A DNA stretch of 64,000 nucleotides from Opitutia bacterium Tous-C1TDCM (GCA_002288455.1 NEUS01000004.1:1-64000); one strand, 5' to 3'. Shown: positions 29,200 to 39,412, numbered from the stretch's first letter. A program made the numbers and translations. Notes: generated from the sequence alone by a model not told the origin.

Positions 29200-31314
29200 A
29201 TGAGCGCACCAGCATCCGCCCGGCCGATCCGGCTCTTCAGCTCGGACCTCGACGGCACCCTGATCGGCAATCCGGAGGCGACCCACCGGTTCAAAATTGT
29301 CTGGACCGGACTTTCGCCCGAAGCGCGTCCCCTGCTGGTCTACAACAGCGGCCGGTTGGTGGACGACCTGCGCCGTTTCGTGGACAACGGGACCCTGCCG
29401 GCCGCCGACTACTACGTCGGCGGTGTCGGCTCCCAGATCTTCGACGCCGGAGCCGGGCGAATGCTGGACGAGCTGCACGCCCATCTCGCCGACGGCTGGG
29501 ACGGCACGGCGGTGCGGGAACTCGTGGCGAAATTTCCCGGGGTTCGCCCCCAATCGCCCGAATTCCAGCATGAATTCAAATCCAGCTGGTTCCTCGATCG
29601 GGCCACCCCCGGATCGATCCGCGAATTGAAACGGCGGCTCGCCGATGCGGGTCTGCGGGTGAAGATCGTCTATTCCAGCAGCCGCGACCTCGATGTGCTG
29701 CCGTACCAGGCCACCAAGAGCGGCGCCCTCGCGTGGCTTTGCGCGCGGCTGGGCGTGCCGCTCGACACCGTGCTTGTGGCGGGCGATACCGGCAACGACG
29801 CCTCCATGTTTCGTCTGCCCGGCGTCCGCGGCATCATCGTGGAAAACGCCCTCCCCGAACTCTTCGAAGCCACCGTGGATGTGCCGACCTACAGTTCGCG
29901 CCAGATTCTCGCCGACGGGGTCCTGGACGGCCTTTGCCACTACGGAGTCGTCTGCGCCCTGCCCGCGAAGGACCGGACCCGGCTCAAACCCGCGGACATG
30001 GAACCCGGATTCCGGATGCTCTTTTCCGGCACCAAGCTCGGCACGCTCACGGATCAGGAGCGCGTCTTTCTCGCCACCGCGTACGAGCAGGCCCTCGTGG
30101 CCCTCCGGAAGAACATCACGCCGCGCGGGTTTTCCGCCTGCTCGCTCGCCGACAACACGGTGACGGGCACCGACACCAACTACCGCAGCGTCTGGGCCCG
30201 CGACGGCGCGATCACGGTTTGGAATACCCTGCATATCGAGGACGAGGACGTGCGCGCCGCCCAGGTCGCGACGCTCGAAACCCTGCTCAACGCCGCCACG
30301 CCCAACGGCCAGATTCCGGCCAACGTCCGGATCGACGACGGCGAGCCCGACTATTCCGGCGTGGGCAACATCGCGTCGATCGACAGCGGTCTCTGGGTCA
30401 TTGTCGCGCTGTACAACTACGCCAACCACACCGGAGATCTCACGTTGCTCTACCGGCACGCCGACCGGCTCCAGACGGTCATGAATTGGCTCGGCGCGCA
30501 GGATTCGAACAACGACGGCTTGCTCGAGATCCCGGAGGCGGGCGACTGGACCGACCTCTTCGGCCGCAGCTACAACGTCCTCTACGACGAGGTGCTCTGG
30601 TTCCGCGCCAACCTGTGCTACGGGCGCATCCTTGAACTGATGGGCCAATTCGACCGCGCGGCCGACTACCTCCGGTGGTCGCAACGGATTCGCAGCCGCA
30701 TCCTCGAGGTCTTCTGGCCGACCACGGCGCCCGAGGCCGGCAGCCCGGGCCGGAACCGTTTCGCCGAACGCCAGTCGGGCCTCGGCGATGCGCAATACCT
30801 CCTCGCCGAGATCACTCCGTTCTCCTTCAGCTGGCGCTGCGATCCCTACGGCAACATTCTCGCCTTCCTGATGAACGTCCTGGACGTGGACCGCGCGCGC
30901 ATCGCGTTCCGGTTCATGTGGGGCGTGGGCGTCAACCAGCCGTGGCCGGTCGCCAACCTGTACCCGGTCGTGCAGGCCGGCGATCCCGACTGGCGATCGT
31001 ACTACACGGTCAATCTGCTCAATCTGCCGCATCACTACCACAACGGCGGCATCTGGCCGTTCATCGGGGGGCTCTGGGTGCGATTCATCCACCGCCTCGG
31101 CTTCCACGAGGTCGCCTGCCGGGAACTCGTCCGCCTCGCCGAGCTCAACCGCCTCGGCCGCGATCGGGAGTGGGAGTTCAACGAGTGGGCGCACGGCCAG
31201 ACCGGCCGCCCGATGGGCAAGGCCTTCCAGGCTTGGAGTGCGGCTTCGTTTCTCCGTGCCTGCCATGAACTCGAGGCGAACGAGGCGAATCCCAAGGGGC
31301 TCGACCAGGAGTAG
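29200..31314 (+). CDS. Bifunctional protein: N-terminal MfppA/S6PP-like HAD phosphatase fused to (alpha/alpha)6 glycosidase-like domain (GDE/neutral-invertase type)
   Basis: RLFSSDLDGTLIGNPEAT, VYNSGRLVDDLR, VAGDTGNDASMF phosphatase motifs; then NYRSVWARDGAITVWNTLHIED, EIPEAGDWTDLFGRSYNVLYDEVLWFRA, YHNGGIWPFIGGLWV. Confidence 0.8.
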   Translation: MSAPASARPIRLFSSDLDGTLIGNPEATHRFKIVWTGLSPEARPLLVYNSGRLVDDLRRFVDNGTLPAADYYVGGVGSQIFDAGAGRMLDELHAHLADGWDGTAVRELVAKFPGVRPQSPEFQHEFKSSWFLDRATPGSIRELKRRLADAGLRVKIVYSSSRDLDVLPYQATKSGALAWLCARLGVPLDTVLVAGDTGNDASMFRLPGVRGIIVENALPELFEATVDVPTYSSRQILADGVLDGLCHYGVVCALPAKDRTRLKPADMEPGFRMLFSGTKLGTLTDQERVFLATAYEQALVALRKNITPRGFSACSLADNTVTGTDTNYRSVWARDGAITVWNTLHIEDEDVRAAQVATLETLLNAATPNGQIPANVRIDDGEPDYSGVGNIASIDSGLWVIVALYNYANHTGDLTLLYRHADRLQTVMNWLGAQDSNNDGLLEIPEAGDWTDLFGRSYNVLYDEVLWFRANLCYGRILELMGQFDRAADYLRWSQRIRSRILEVFWPTTAPEAGSPGRNRFAERQSGLGDAQYLLAEITPFSFSWRCDPYGNILAFLMNVLDVDRARIAFRFMWGVGVNQPWPVANLYPVVQAGDPDWRSYYTVNLLNLPHHYHNGGIWPFIGGLWVRFIHRLGFHEVACRELVRLAELNRLGRDREWEFNEWAHGQTGRPMGKAFQAWSAASFLRACHELEANEANPKGLDQE

Positions 31315-31437
31315 CGGGACCGCGGCCGCAGCCGGCCCCGCGGCATTTCCCCATCCGGAACGCGATTCGCGGCCAGGGCGTGCGGCCGGCGGGACACCGG
31401 GCGATGGTCCGGAGCCGCCCGGGTTCACCATCGCCGC

Positions 31438-32622
31438 TCACCGGCCCAGCGCGGCCGCGGCGGCTTCCTGGAAGGCGAGGCGGACGGGGCTGCCGTCGCT
31501 GTTTCGGAAGTTCGAGCGCTGCACCATGAGCAGGTAGGCGACGCCCTTCACGGGATCGATCCAGGCCTGCGTGCCCCAGGCGCCGCCGTGGCCGAAGGTA
31601 CCGGGCGAGAGCATCGCGGCGAGGCCGGGGTGCGGCGTCTTGAGGACGCAGGTGCCGAGGCCCCAGCCGTAGTTGAGGCCGCGGCGGCCCCATTCTTCGG
31701 TTTGGAAGAAACCCGTCGCGAGACCGCCCGTCTGCACGCCGGCAAGATAGCCCATCGCCTGTTCGCTGAGCAGGCGTTTGCCGCCGAAGGTACCGCGGTT
31801 GAGCAGCAGTTGGCAGAAGCGGGCGTAGTCGTTGGGCGTGGAGTAGAGGCCGCCGTTGCCCTGGGGCGGGCGCTCCTTCGGGCCGTACTCGGCGCGGGGC
31901 TTGGCGGGGGCGAGGGCGCCGGTGTCCTTGTTTTTCTCATACGCGACGGCGAGACGGGCGCGGTGTTCCGCGGTCGGGTAGAAGGTCGTGTCCTTCATGC
32001 CCAGCGGCGCGAAGAGGCGCTCGGCAAGAAAATCGTCGAAGGGCCGGCCGGAAACGACCTCGACGATGCGGCCGGCGAGGTTGATGCCGGATTGGCAATA
32101 TTTCCATTGGCTGCCCGGTTCGAACTGCATCTTGGCGGCGAGCCAAGCCGGCACGAGGTCGGTCAAGGTGCGGGCCTTCAGGGTGTCTTCGGATTTCGCT
32201 TCGCCCAGGCCCGAGGTGTGCGTGAGGATTTGGACGATCGTGAGGTTGGCCGGTTGGCCCGACGGCGTCTTGAGGTTGGCGAATTCGGGCACGTACTTCG
32301 CGACCGGGTCGGTCACCTTGAGTTTGCCCTCGTCCTGCAGCATCAGCACGGCCGTGGCGGTGATCGGCTTCGACATCGAGGCGATCCAGAAAACGGAATC
32401 GGGCGCGATCGCGCGGCCGGTGGCGCGGTCGGCGAGACCGGTCGAGGCCTGGTGGAGAACACGGTCTTTCGTCAGCACCATGGTCACGGCGCCGGCGATT
32501 TCATCTTTCGCAATCTGGGCCTCCATCGCGGCGGCAATGCCGGGCAAGGCGGGGGCGGAAAAGAGCGCCGGCGGAACGGCGAGGGCGAGGCTGAGGAACG
32601 CGGCCGGCAGGATTTTCAGCAT
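31438..32622 (-). CDS. Serine hydrolase, class C beta-lactamase/EstB-like, secreted
   Basis: SVFWIASMSKPITATAVLMLQDEGKL (SxxK), YCQSGINLAGRIVE, HGGAWGTQAWIDP. Confidence 0.88.
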   Translation of the reverse strand: MLKILPAAFLSLALAVPPALFSAPALPGIAAAMEAQIAKDEIAGAVTMVLTKDRVLHQASTGLADRATGRAIAPDSVFWIASMSKPITATAVLMLQDEGKLKVTDPVAKYVPEFANLKTPSGQPANLTIVQILTHTSGLGEAKSEDTLKARTLTDLVPAWLAAKMQFEPGSQWKYCQSGINLAGRIVEVVSGRPFDDFLAERLFAPLGMKDTTFYPTAEHRARLAVAYEKNKDTGALAPAKPRAEYGPKERPPQGNGGLYSTPNDYARFCQLLLNRGTFGGKRLLSEQAMGYLAGVQTGGLATGFFQTEEWGRRGLNYGWGLGTCVLKTPHPGLAAMLSPGTFGHGGAWGTQAWIDPVKGVAYLLMVQRSNFRNSDGSPVRLAFQEAAAAALGR

Positions 32623-32705
32623 GGGTCGAGGGGGGCGATCCGATCCCTGACGGAGTTCGGCCGGAGGTCAAACGCAGTCCGGCGGGACGGCCGAGAGGGC
32701 GGCGG

Positions 32706-34553
32706 TCAGTGCGGCGCGAGGTCGTCCGCGCGGCGATTTTCGAGCGTGTGGGCCGTCATCATGAATTCCGGTGCGCGCGCCAGATCGAAGCCGATCCCGA
32801 CTTGAAGGCTTCCTTGCGGCAGGCGTTCGCGCCGCAGCCGCAGTTCGAAACCCGCATGGATCCCATCCCAACGGGCGATGGACTCGGCGACGTCGGGGCG
32901 GACCTGCGGGAGCGCTTCGTAGGCGACCATTTGGTCCGGGGTCCGGAAGACGACTGCGATATCCCCGGGCCGGGCGGTTTCGTCGCGGCGAATCGCCCAG
33001 CCGCGCACGCGGACTTCCGCCCGATCGAGCGCCACGTCCTCGATGAAATAGGTCGCGTCCCCGATTTCGGTCGCCGCCCGCACGGGCAGAGCGGGCGGGC
33101 GGGCGAAGTGCAGGGCTTCCAGCTCCGGCAGACGGTAGATGCCGCGGGACTCCGCCTCCCGGATCAGGGCGTCGGCGCGGGCCGGATCCGGATAGGGCGG
33201 GGTCGCGGCCTGCGCGAAACTGCCCCGTTCCCGGAAAATGCGGACCGCTTGTTCGGCACCGGCGGCAAAAATCCGGCCGGTGTGCGCGTGAGCCGAGTTG
33301 GCGAGAACGTTGCCGAGCGCAAGCCCCCCGAAAACCGGGATCCGCCACCAGGCGCGACCGGGCCGGCGGGCGAGAAGCCGCTCCAGCAGCAGCCAGATGA
33401 ACAGGCCCCAGGCGATCGAGCTGAGAATCACGTAGCGCGAGGCGACCGGGGCCCACGCATTGGCCAGAAGTGCCCGCCCCCAGGCGATCAGGCCGATCGC
33501 GGCGAGGCACCAGAAGATGACCGCGACGGCGAACCACTCGCGCGGCGCGGACCGGCGCGCCGCGGCCGCCGCGAACCCGACCACGAGCACGGCTCCGAAC
33601 CAAGGCGCGAGCTCGGGGTGGCCGACAGCCGGCGAACTGCCCGCGATCCGCAACGCATACAGCAGCACCGCCGGGAGTTCCGGCGGGGCGGGCAGCCGAT
33701 GCCCCGGATTGAATTCGAAACCGGCGAGAAAGACGCCGCTGGCCGCGATCCCGAGCGCGGCCCAGACCAGCGCCGCCTGCCGGCGCCGCTGCCGCAGCAG
33801 CAGTCCGAACCCGACCGGCCAGACCAGGAGACCGTGGGCGAGGGAGTAACCGGCGAGGAGTGCGGCGCAGGTCGCGACCGGCAGCGCCGCGCGGCCGGAC
33901 GAGACCAAGGCGCCGAGCGCCGTCACGGCCGCGAGCACGACAAAGAAATGATCGATCGACGAGCCGGCCCAGAAGAGACTTTCGTGATGCTGCAGGTGGA
34001 AGACGGAAAGACTGAACACCGCCGCCAAGCGCAGCCGGGCCGCGGGATCGCCTTCCCGGGCCAGGAGCACGCCGAAGGCGGCGAGCAGAAACAGATTTCC
34101 CGCCGCGGCCAGCAGCGCAAAGTCGACCCCGCCGCCCAGCCAATACGCGAAGGCGAACAGCAAACGGCTGGCGAGCATGCGGTGCTCGTTGTTCACGGCA
34201 AAGCAGGCCTGCAACGTCTCCGTCCAGCCCGCCCCGCGTTCCAATTGCAGGAGGAAGTCGAGCACGGTGTCGTACTCGTCCCAGTGCGGGATATTGCGAA
34301 CCCAGACCGTTACCTGTCGGGCGATGTAGAACACCGGCACCGCCGCGAGCAGGGCATCGACGGCGGCGAGGCGGGTTCCGAGGGGGACGTCCCGAGGGGA
34401 AGCAGGTGAAGCTGACGACACGTGAACAGGTGTCCGGGGACAGGGGTGGCGCGGCGGCGCGAAGGATGGTTCGGCCGGAGCGGACAGGGCGCGGGTCGAG
34501 CCGGAGAGGCTTTGAAGGCCCGGGCGGGGGCAGGGGCGCAAAGCGAAGCGCAT
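32706..34553 (-). CDS. Polytopic membrane protein, hypothetical
   Basis: Several hydrophobic helices; HWDEYDTVLDFLLQLERGAGW; no confident family. Confidence 0.65.
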   Translation of the reverse strand: MRFALRPCPRPGLQSLSGSTRALSAPAEPSFAPPRHPCPRTPVHVSSASPASPRDVPLGTRLAAVDALLAAVPVFYIARQVTVWVRNIPHWDEYDTVLDFLLQLERGAGWTETLQACFAVNNEHRMLASRLLFAFAYWLGGGVDFALLAAAGNLFLLAAFGVLLAREGDPAARLRLAAVFSLSVFHLQHHESLFWAGSSIDHFFVVLAAVTALGALVSSGRAALPVATCAALLAGYSLAHGLLVWPVGFGLLLRQRRRQAALVWAALGIAASGVFLAGFEFNPGHRLPAPPELPAVLLYALRIAGSSPAVGHPELAPWFGAVLVVGFAAAAARRSAPREWFAVAVIFWCLAAIGLIAWGRALLANAWAPVASRYVILSSIAWGLFIWLLLERLLARRPGRAWWRIPVFGGLALGNVLANSAHAHTGRIFAAGAEQAVRIFRERGSFAQAATPPYPDPARADALIREAESRGIYRLPELEALHFARPPALPVRAATEIGDATYFIEDVALDRAEVRVRGWAIRRDETARPGDIAVVFRTPDQMVAYEALPQVRPDVAESIARWDGIHAGFELRLRRERLPQGSLQVGIGFDLARAPEFMMTAHTLENRRADDLAPH

Positions 34554-34704
34554 GACGATTTTGTCAGGTTCGGGCGGCGCCGATCCGCAGACTGCGCTTG
34601 CGGCGGGCGCGGCGGCGACGCGCCGTCCCGCCGAAACTCCCGGCCGGTTTTTCCGTTGCGGGGGAGGGGTGCCGCCGTTGAATGACCACCCTTTCCCACC
34701 CTGC

Positions 34705-37700
34705 ATGTATCTCAAGGCGCTCAAGCTCCACGGTTTTAAAAGCTTTGCCGACCCCACCACGCTCCGCTTCGAACCGGGGGTCACGGCCATCGTCGGGCCC
34801 AACGGTTGCGGCAAATCCAACGTCGCCGATTCGATCCGCTGGGTGCTCGGCGAACAGAGCGCGAAGGCACTGCGCGGCGGCAAGATGCAGGACGTCATTT
34901 TCGAGGGCGCGGACACCCGCAAGCCCGCGCAGATCTGCGAAGTGTCGCTGCTGCTGACCGATTGCGAAAAGCAACTCGGCTCCGAGTACCACGAGATCGA
35001 GATCATGCGCCGCGTGCACCGCGACGGCCAGAGCGAGTACGCGTTCAACGGCCAGCCCTGCCGCCTGAAGGATATCCAAAAGCTCTTCATGGATACCGGC
35101 ATCGGCCGGACCAGCTATTCGATCATGGCGCAGGGCCAGATCGACCAGATCCTTTCCTCCAAGCCCGAGGAACGCCGCGCGGTTTTCGAAGAGGCCGCCG
35201 GCATCACGAAGTACAAATCGCAACGCCGCGAGGCGATGCAGAAGCTGACGCTCACCGACCAGAACATGGCCCGCGTGGCCGATGTCATCGGCGAGGTCGG
35301 CCGCCAGATCGGCAGCCTCCGCCGCCAGGCTTCGAAGGCGATGCGTTACAAGCGGCTCAACCACCGCCTGCGCCACCTCGCGCTCGCGTGGAGCGGCTAC
35401 CAGCACGCGCAGTTATCCGACACCCTCGGCGCCCTGGAAACGAAGGTCGCCGCCCTGCGCGCCGCCGCGGACGAGCGCCGTTCCAATTTCGAAACCCAGG
35501 AATCCGCCCTGACCGAGAAACGCGCGCACCGCGGCCGGCTCAACCAGCGCGTGCAGGATGCGCAGCAGGCGGTCTTCGATCTGCGTTCCCAGCGCGAGGC
35601 CGCGGAAAACGCCGCCAATCTCGCCCAGATCAAACGCAGCGGCCTCGAGGACCGGCTCGGTTCCTCCCAGGCCAATCTCGGCGAAATCGAGATGCAGCTC
35701 CGCGAGGTATCCGCCCAGGTCGACACCGGCGCTTCCGACAAACAGATCCAGCTCGAATTGCTCGGCGGCAGCGACGCCACGTTCCAGGAACGCAACCGCG
35801 AGCTCACCGTCGTCGAAGGCGAATTGAGCCGGCTCGAACAGGAACTGAACCAGGCGAAATTCCATTTGCTCCAGATCGAGAGTTCGGTCGCCCGGCTCCG
35901 CACCGATTGCTCCGGCTACGAGGTCGACCAGAAGACCAGCGTCCACAAACACGATTCGCTCGCCCAGGAACTCGAGGGCGTGCGCCAGCAGCAGGCCGCC
36001 GCCGCCCAACTCGTCGCCGAGATCGAGGCCCGGCACGAAGAAGCGCAGGTCGAGAAATCGCGCGCGCACAACGACACCGTCGTCGCCCAGCAGACGATCA
36101 CCGACCTGACCCGCGAATTCCGCGACGCCCAGCGCAAGCTGCAGGACATCGACCGCCAGCTCGCGCAACGCACCGCGCGGCTGCGGCTGCTCCAGCAATT
36201 GCAGGAAAAGTGGGAAGGCTTCGGCGAAGGCGCCAAAGCCGTCCTCCAGGGCCGCCTCGAAGGCGCGCTGCAGGGCGCGAAGGTCACGCCGATCATGCAC
36301 GGCCTCGCCGTGAAGGCGGAGAGCGGGAAAGCGGTCGAAGCCATCCTCGGCAATGCCGCGGAAGCCATCAGCGTCAGCGATCTTTCCACCGCGCAGCGCA
36401 TCTTGGCCCAGCTTGAAACCGAGCAAATCGGCTCCGCGGTGCTCCGCGTCACCGAGATCGGCCTGCGTTCCGAAGGGTTCTTCGAATTGCCGCCGGGCCT
36501 CGTGCCGGCGGTCGACGCCGTCAGCGAGACCGAAGCCGGCCACCCGGCGCTCGGCGTCCTGCGCGAATCCTACATCGCCGACGACCTGAACGCGTTTCTC
36601 GAATTCTGGAAAGCCAACCCCGGCTTCGCGTTCCTCGCCGTCGCCACGCGCAAGGGCGACCTCGTCGACCGCCGCGGCCTCGTTTACGGCGGCCACCACA
36701 GCAGCAAGCGCGCGGCGCACAGCATCGTGCAGCGCGAAATCGATCTGCGCGAAACGGCCAAGGCCCTGGCCGACGACCAGAAGTCGCACGACGACCAGAA
36801 GGCCGTCATCGACGCCCTCAATCTCCGCCTCGCCGAGGCCGAGCAACTGCTCGAGCAGCGCCGCGCCGATGTGCTCGCCGCCACGCAGACGCTCGCGTCC
36901 GTGCAGGCCGAGCAGCGCAACGCGCAGCGCAACGCCGACGACCTCGCCAACCGCCTGACGCGGATGGAAAACGAAGTCACGGCCCTCGAACAATCCCGCA
37001 ACGAAGCCCACGCGCGCTGGGAAAAGGCCCAGACGGCGCTGGCCGCGGCCGACGGCACCGCCGCCGCGCAGCGCGAGACGATCCAGCGGCTCGAGACCCG
37101 CATCGTCGAGGTACGCACGGACCGCGACGTGAAGCGCGAGACGCTCGCGCAGGCGCGCCTCGAACTGGCGGAACGCCGCCAGAAGATCGAGGTGCTCGAC
37201 CGCGGGCTCGGCGAAATGGAACGCCGCCGCCAGCAACTCGGCGAGTTGCTCGGACAGCGCCAGGCCGAGATCGAGGCCTGGACCGCGCAGATCGACGAAC
37301 TGGAACAGACCTCCGCCGCGCAGCGCGCCCGCGCCGCCGAATTGGCCGAGACCTTCGGGGTGGCGCAGGATCAGGTGGAGCAGGTGCGCGTCGAGCTCGT
37401 CGAGGTGGAAAAAGAAATCCGCGGCCTCGAATCCGCGCAGACCGCGGTGCGCGACGAATCCGAAAACGCCCACGACCAGCTCAGCGCCCACGAGGTGAAG
37501 CTGGCGGAAAACCGGCAGCGCGCGCAGTTCATCGCGGAGGAAATCACCCGCGAGTTTTCCCTCGATATCTCCGGCATCGCCTGGCGCCGCCAGCTGTGGC
37601 GCGCCGACGACGAGCCCGAGGGCATCAAGGTGCTCGACCTCGACGAGGACGACGACGAGGGCGGAGCCGCGCCGGCCCCGGCCCCCGAGCCCGCCGCCGA

Positions 37701-38562
37701 ACCGGCCGCCGAGGGCGCCGAAGCGGCCGCGGCCCCGGCCAAGCGCCGCCGCAAAAAGAAGGAAGCCCGCGGCGAGCCGACGGACGACGATCTGAAGGCG
37801 CTGGACGCCACGGACTGGACGGCGATCAAGGTCGAAGTCGACGCGTTGCGCCAGCGGCTCAACAGCATGGGCGCGGTCAACCTCGTCGCGATCGAGGAAT
37901 ACGCGGAGCTCAAGCAGCGCCACGATTTCCTCGCCGGCCAGGTCAACGATCTCACCACGGCGAAGACCGAGCTGATGAAGGCGATCGACGAGATCAACCA
38001 GACCTCGATGCAGCAGTTCCAGGTCACCTTCGAGCAGATCAAAAAGAACTTCGAGTACACCTTCCACACGCTGTTCGGCGGCGGCCGGGCGCACCTCGAG
38101 TTGATCCAGGCCGAGGACATCCTCGAGAGCGGCATCGAGATCGTGGCGCAGCCCCCGGGCACGAAGCTCAAGGGCATCACGCTGCTCTCCGGCGGCCAGA
38201 AAACGCTGACCGCGGTCGCGCTGCTCTTCGCGCTCTACATGGTGAAGCCGTCGCCGTTCTGTCTGCTCGACGAACTCGACGCGCCGCTCGACGAATCGAA
38301 CATCGGCCGCTTCACGGAGCTGCTCAAAAAATTCGTCCACGAATCCCAGTTCATCATCATCACGCACAACAAGCGCACCGTCTCGGCGGCCAAGGCGATC
38401 TACGGCGTGACGATGGAGGAACGCGGTGTTTCCAAGACGGTGTCGATGCGCTTCAACCAGGAGCGCGGCGAGCCCGAGGCGCAGACCATGAACCTCGCGG
38501 AATCCGTCCGCGGCACGCAATTGGCGCCGGCGAAAACCGCTCCGGCGGCCGTGCCGGCGTGA
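34705..38562 (+). CDS. smc: Chromosome segregation protein SMC
   Basis: Walker A GPNGCGKSNVADSIRWVLGEQ, long coiled coils, hinge, C-terminal LLSGGQKTLTAVALLFALY...FCLLDELDAPLDESNIGRF. Confidence 0.96.
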   Translation: MYLKALKLHGFKSFADPTTLRFEPGVTAIVGPNGCGKSNVADSIRWVLGEQSAKALRGGKMQDVIFEGADTRKPAQICEVSLLLTDCEKQLGSEYHEIEIMRRVHRDGQSEYAFNGQPCRLKDIQKLFMDTGIGRTSYSIMAQGQIDQILSSKPEERRAVFEEAAGITKYKSQRREAMQKLTLTDQNMARVADVIGEVGRQIGSLRRQASKAMRYKRLNHRLRHLALAWSGYQHAQLSDTLGALETKVAALRAAADERRSNFETQESALTEKRAHRGRLNQRVQDAQQAVFDLRSQREAAENAANLAQIKRSGLEDRLGSSQANLGEIEMQLREVSAQVDTGASDKQIQLELLGGSDATFQERNRELTVVEGELSRLEQELNQAKFHLLQIESSVARLRTDCSGYEVDQKTSVHKHDSLAQELEGVRQQQAAAAQLVAEIEARHEEAQVEKSRAHNDTVVAQQTITDLTREFRDAQRKLQDIDRQLAQRTARLRLLQQLQEKWEGFGEGAKAVLQGRLEGALQGAKVTPIMHGLAVKAESGKAVEAILGNAAEAISVSDLSTAQRILAQLETEQIGSAVLRVTEIGLRSEGFFELPPGLVPAVDAVSETEAGHPALGVLRESYIADDLNAFLEFWKANPGFAFLAVATRKGDLVDRRGLVYGGHHSSKRAAHSIVQREIDLRETAKALADDQKSHDDQKAVIDALNLRLAEAEQLLEQRRADVLAATQTLASVQAEQRNAQRNADDLANRLTRMENEVTALEQSRNEAHARWEKAQTALAAADGTAAAQRETIQRLETRIVEVRTDRDVKRETLAQARLELAERRQKIEVLDRGLGEMERRRQQLGELLGQRQAEIEAWTAQIDELEQTSAAQRARAAELAETFGVAQDQVEQVRVELVEVEKEIRGLESAQTAVRDESENAHDQLSAHEVKLAENRQRAQFIAEEITREFSLDISGIAWRRQLWRADDEPEGIKVLDLDEDDDEGGAAPAPAPEPAAEPAAEGAEAAAAPAKRRRKKKEARGEPTDDDLKALDATDWTAIKVEVDALRQRLNSMGAVNLVAIEEYAELKQRHDFLAGQVNDLTTAKTELMKAIDEINQTSMQQFQVTFEQIKKNFEYTFHTLFGGGRAHLELIQAEDILESGIEIVAQPPGTKLKGITLLSGGQKTLTAVALLFALYMVKPSPFCLLDELDAPLDESNIGRFTELLKKFVHESQFIIITHNKRTVSAAKAIYGVTMEERGVSKTVSMRFNQERGEPEAQTMNLAESVRGTQLAPAKTAPAAVPA

Positions 38563-38572
38563 GGGGAAGGGG

Positions 38573-38602
38573 AGTTGAGAGTTGAGGGTTGAGAGTTGAG
38601 AG
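38573..38602 (+). repeat. Heptamer-repeat intergenic element
   Basis: AGTTGAG AGTTGAG GGTTGAG AGTTGAG AG. Confidence 0.8.
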
Positions 38603-38678
38603 AACGGACTTCGTCGCGGCGAAGGGCGGACGCGAAGGTCGGCTCTTCCCCGATGCGTTCCACGGCGGCTTCATCCTG

Positions 38679-39233
38679 ATGAAAGCGGAAGTTGGAAAAC
38701 GTAGCCGCCGGGGGCAAGCCGTGCCGGTGCTGCTGACGGCGCGGCTGCGGTTGCGGCCGCTGGCGGTCGGGCGGGATGCGGCCTTTGTGCGCGAATTGGT
38801 CAACGAGCCCGGTTGGTTGCGGCATATCGGCGACCGCGGGATCCGGACCCTCGCGGCGGCGCGGGCCTATATCCGGCAGGGCCCGCGCACGATGTATGCG
38901 GAATTTGGATTCGGGTTGCTGGCGGTGGAGTTGCGGCGGGGCGGGGCGCCGGTCGGCATCTGCGGACTGATCAAGCGGCCGGGGCTGGACGACATCGACC
39001 TCGGGTATGCCTTGCTCGCGCGGCGCGAAGGCCGGGGCTATGCCGCCGAGGCGGCGGCAGCCGTGCTGGCAGACGGCGTGGGGCGGCTCGGCCTGCGGCG
39101 CGTGGCGGCGATCACGTCGCCGGACAACGCGCGCTCGATCCGGCTGCTGGAGAAACTGGGCTTCCGGTTCGAGCGGAGGCTGCGGCTGAAACCGGACGGA
39201 CCGGAGAGCCGGTGCTTTGTCCGCGAAGTTTGA
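38679..39233 (+). CDS. GNAT-family N-acetyltransferase (RimJ-like)
   Basis: LLTARLRLRPLAVGRDAAFV...LGYALLARREGRGYAAEAAAAVLADG...RSIRLLEKLGFRFERRL. Confidence 0.88.
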   Translation: MKAEVGKRSRRGQAVPVLLTARLRLRPLAVGRDAAFVRELVNEPGWLRHIGDRGIRTLAAARAYIRQGPRTMYAEFGFGLLAVELRRGGAPVGICGLIKRPGLDDIDLGYALLARREGRGYAAEAAAAVLADGVGRLGLRRVAAITSPDNARSIRLLEKLGFRFERRLRLKPDGPESRCFVREV

Positions 39234-39252
39234 ACCGGGAAACCGCCGTTGA

Positions 39253-39316
39253 AACCGCGGATTGCACGGCCGGGCACGGATGAAATGTCGGTCGGGATCC
39301 GTGTGATCCGTGGTCC
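39253..39316. repeat. CACGGAT-type intergenic palindromic repeat (decayed)
   Basis: ACCGCGGATTGCACGGCCGGGCACGGATGAA ... GGGATCCGTGTGATCCGTGGTCC; arms are imperfect inverted copies of a CACGGATNN series. Confidence 0.6.
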
Positions 39317-39412
39317 AAACCGCCGGGCTTGGTCGAAGCATCCCGGCCGCCCGCTTGCGCCCGCAGCTGCAGGCGGGCGGAGCGGCCGGCAAGGGCCGGG
39401 CGAATCGGCGGA

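Noticed and set aside
34552-34704. 51-aa N-terminal extension of SMC in the ORF track
   Set aside because: SMC canonical start MYLKALKLHGFKSFAD is at 34705; the extension overlaps the divergent gene's start region.
35413-38520. 1035-aa minus-strand ORF antisense to smc
   Set aside because: Shadow ORF; no recognisable domain and fully opposite to smc.
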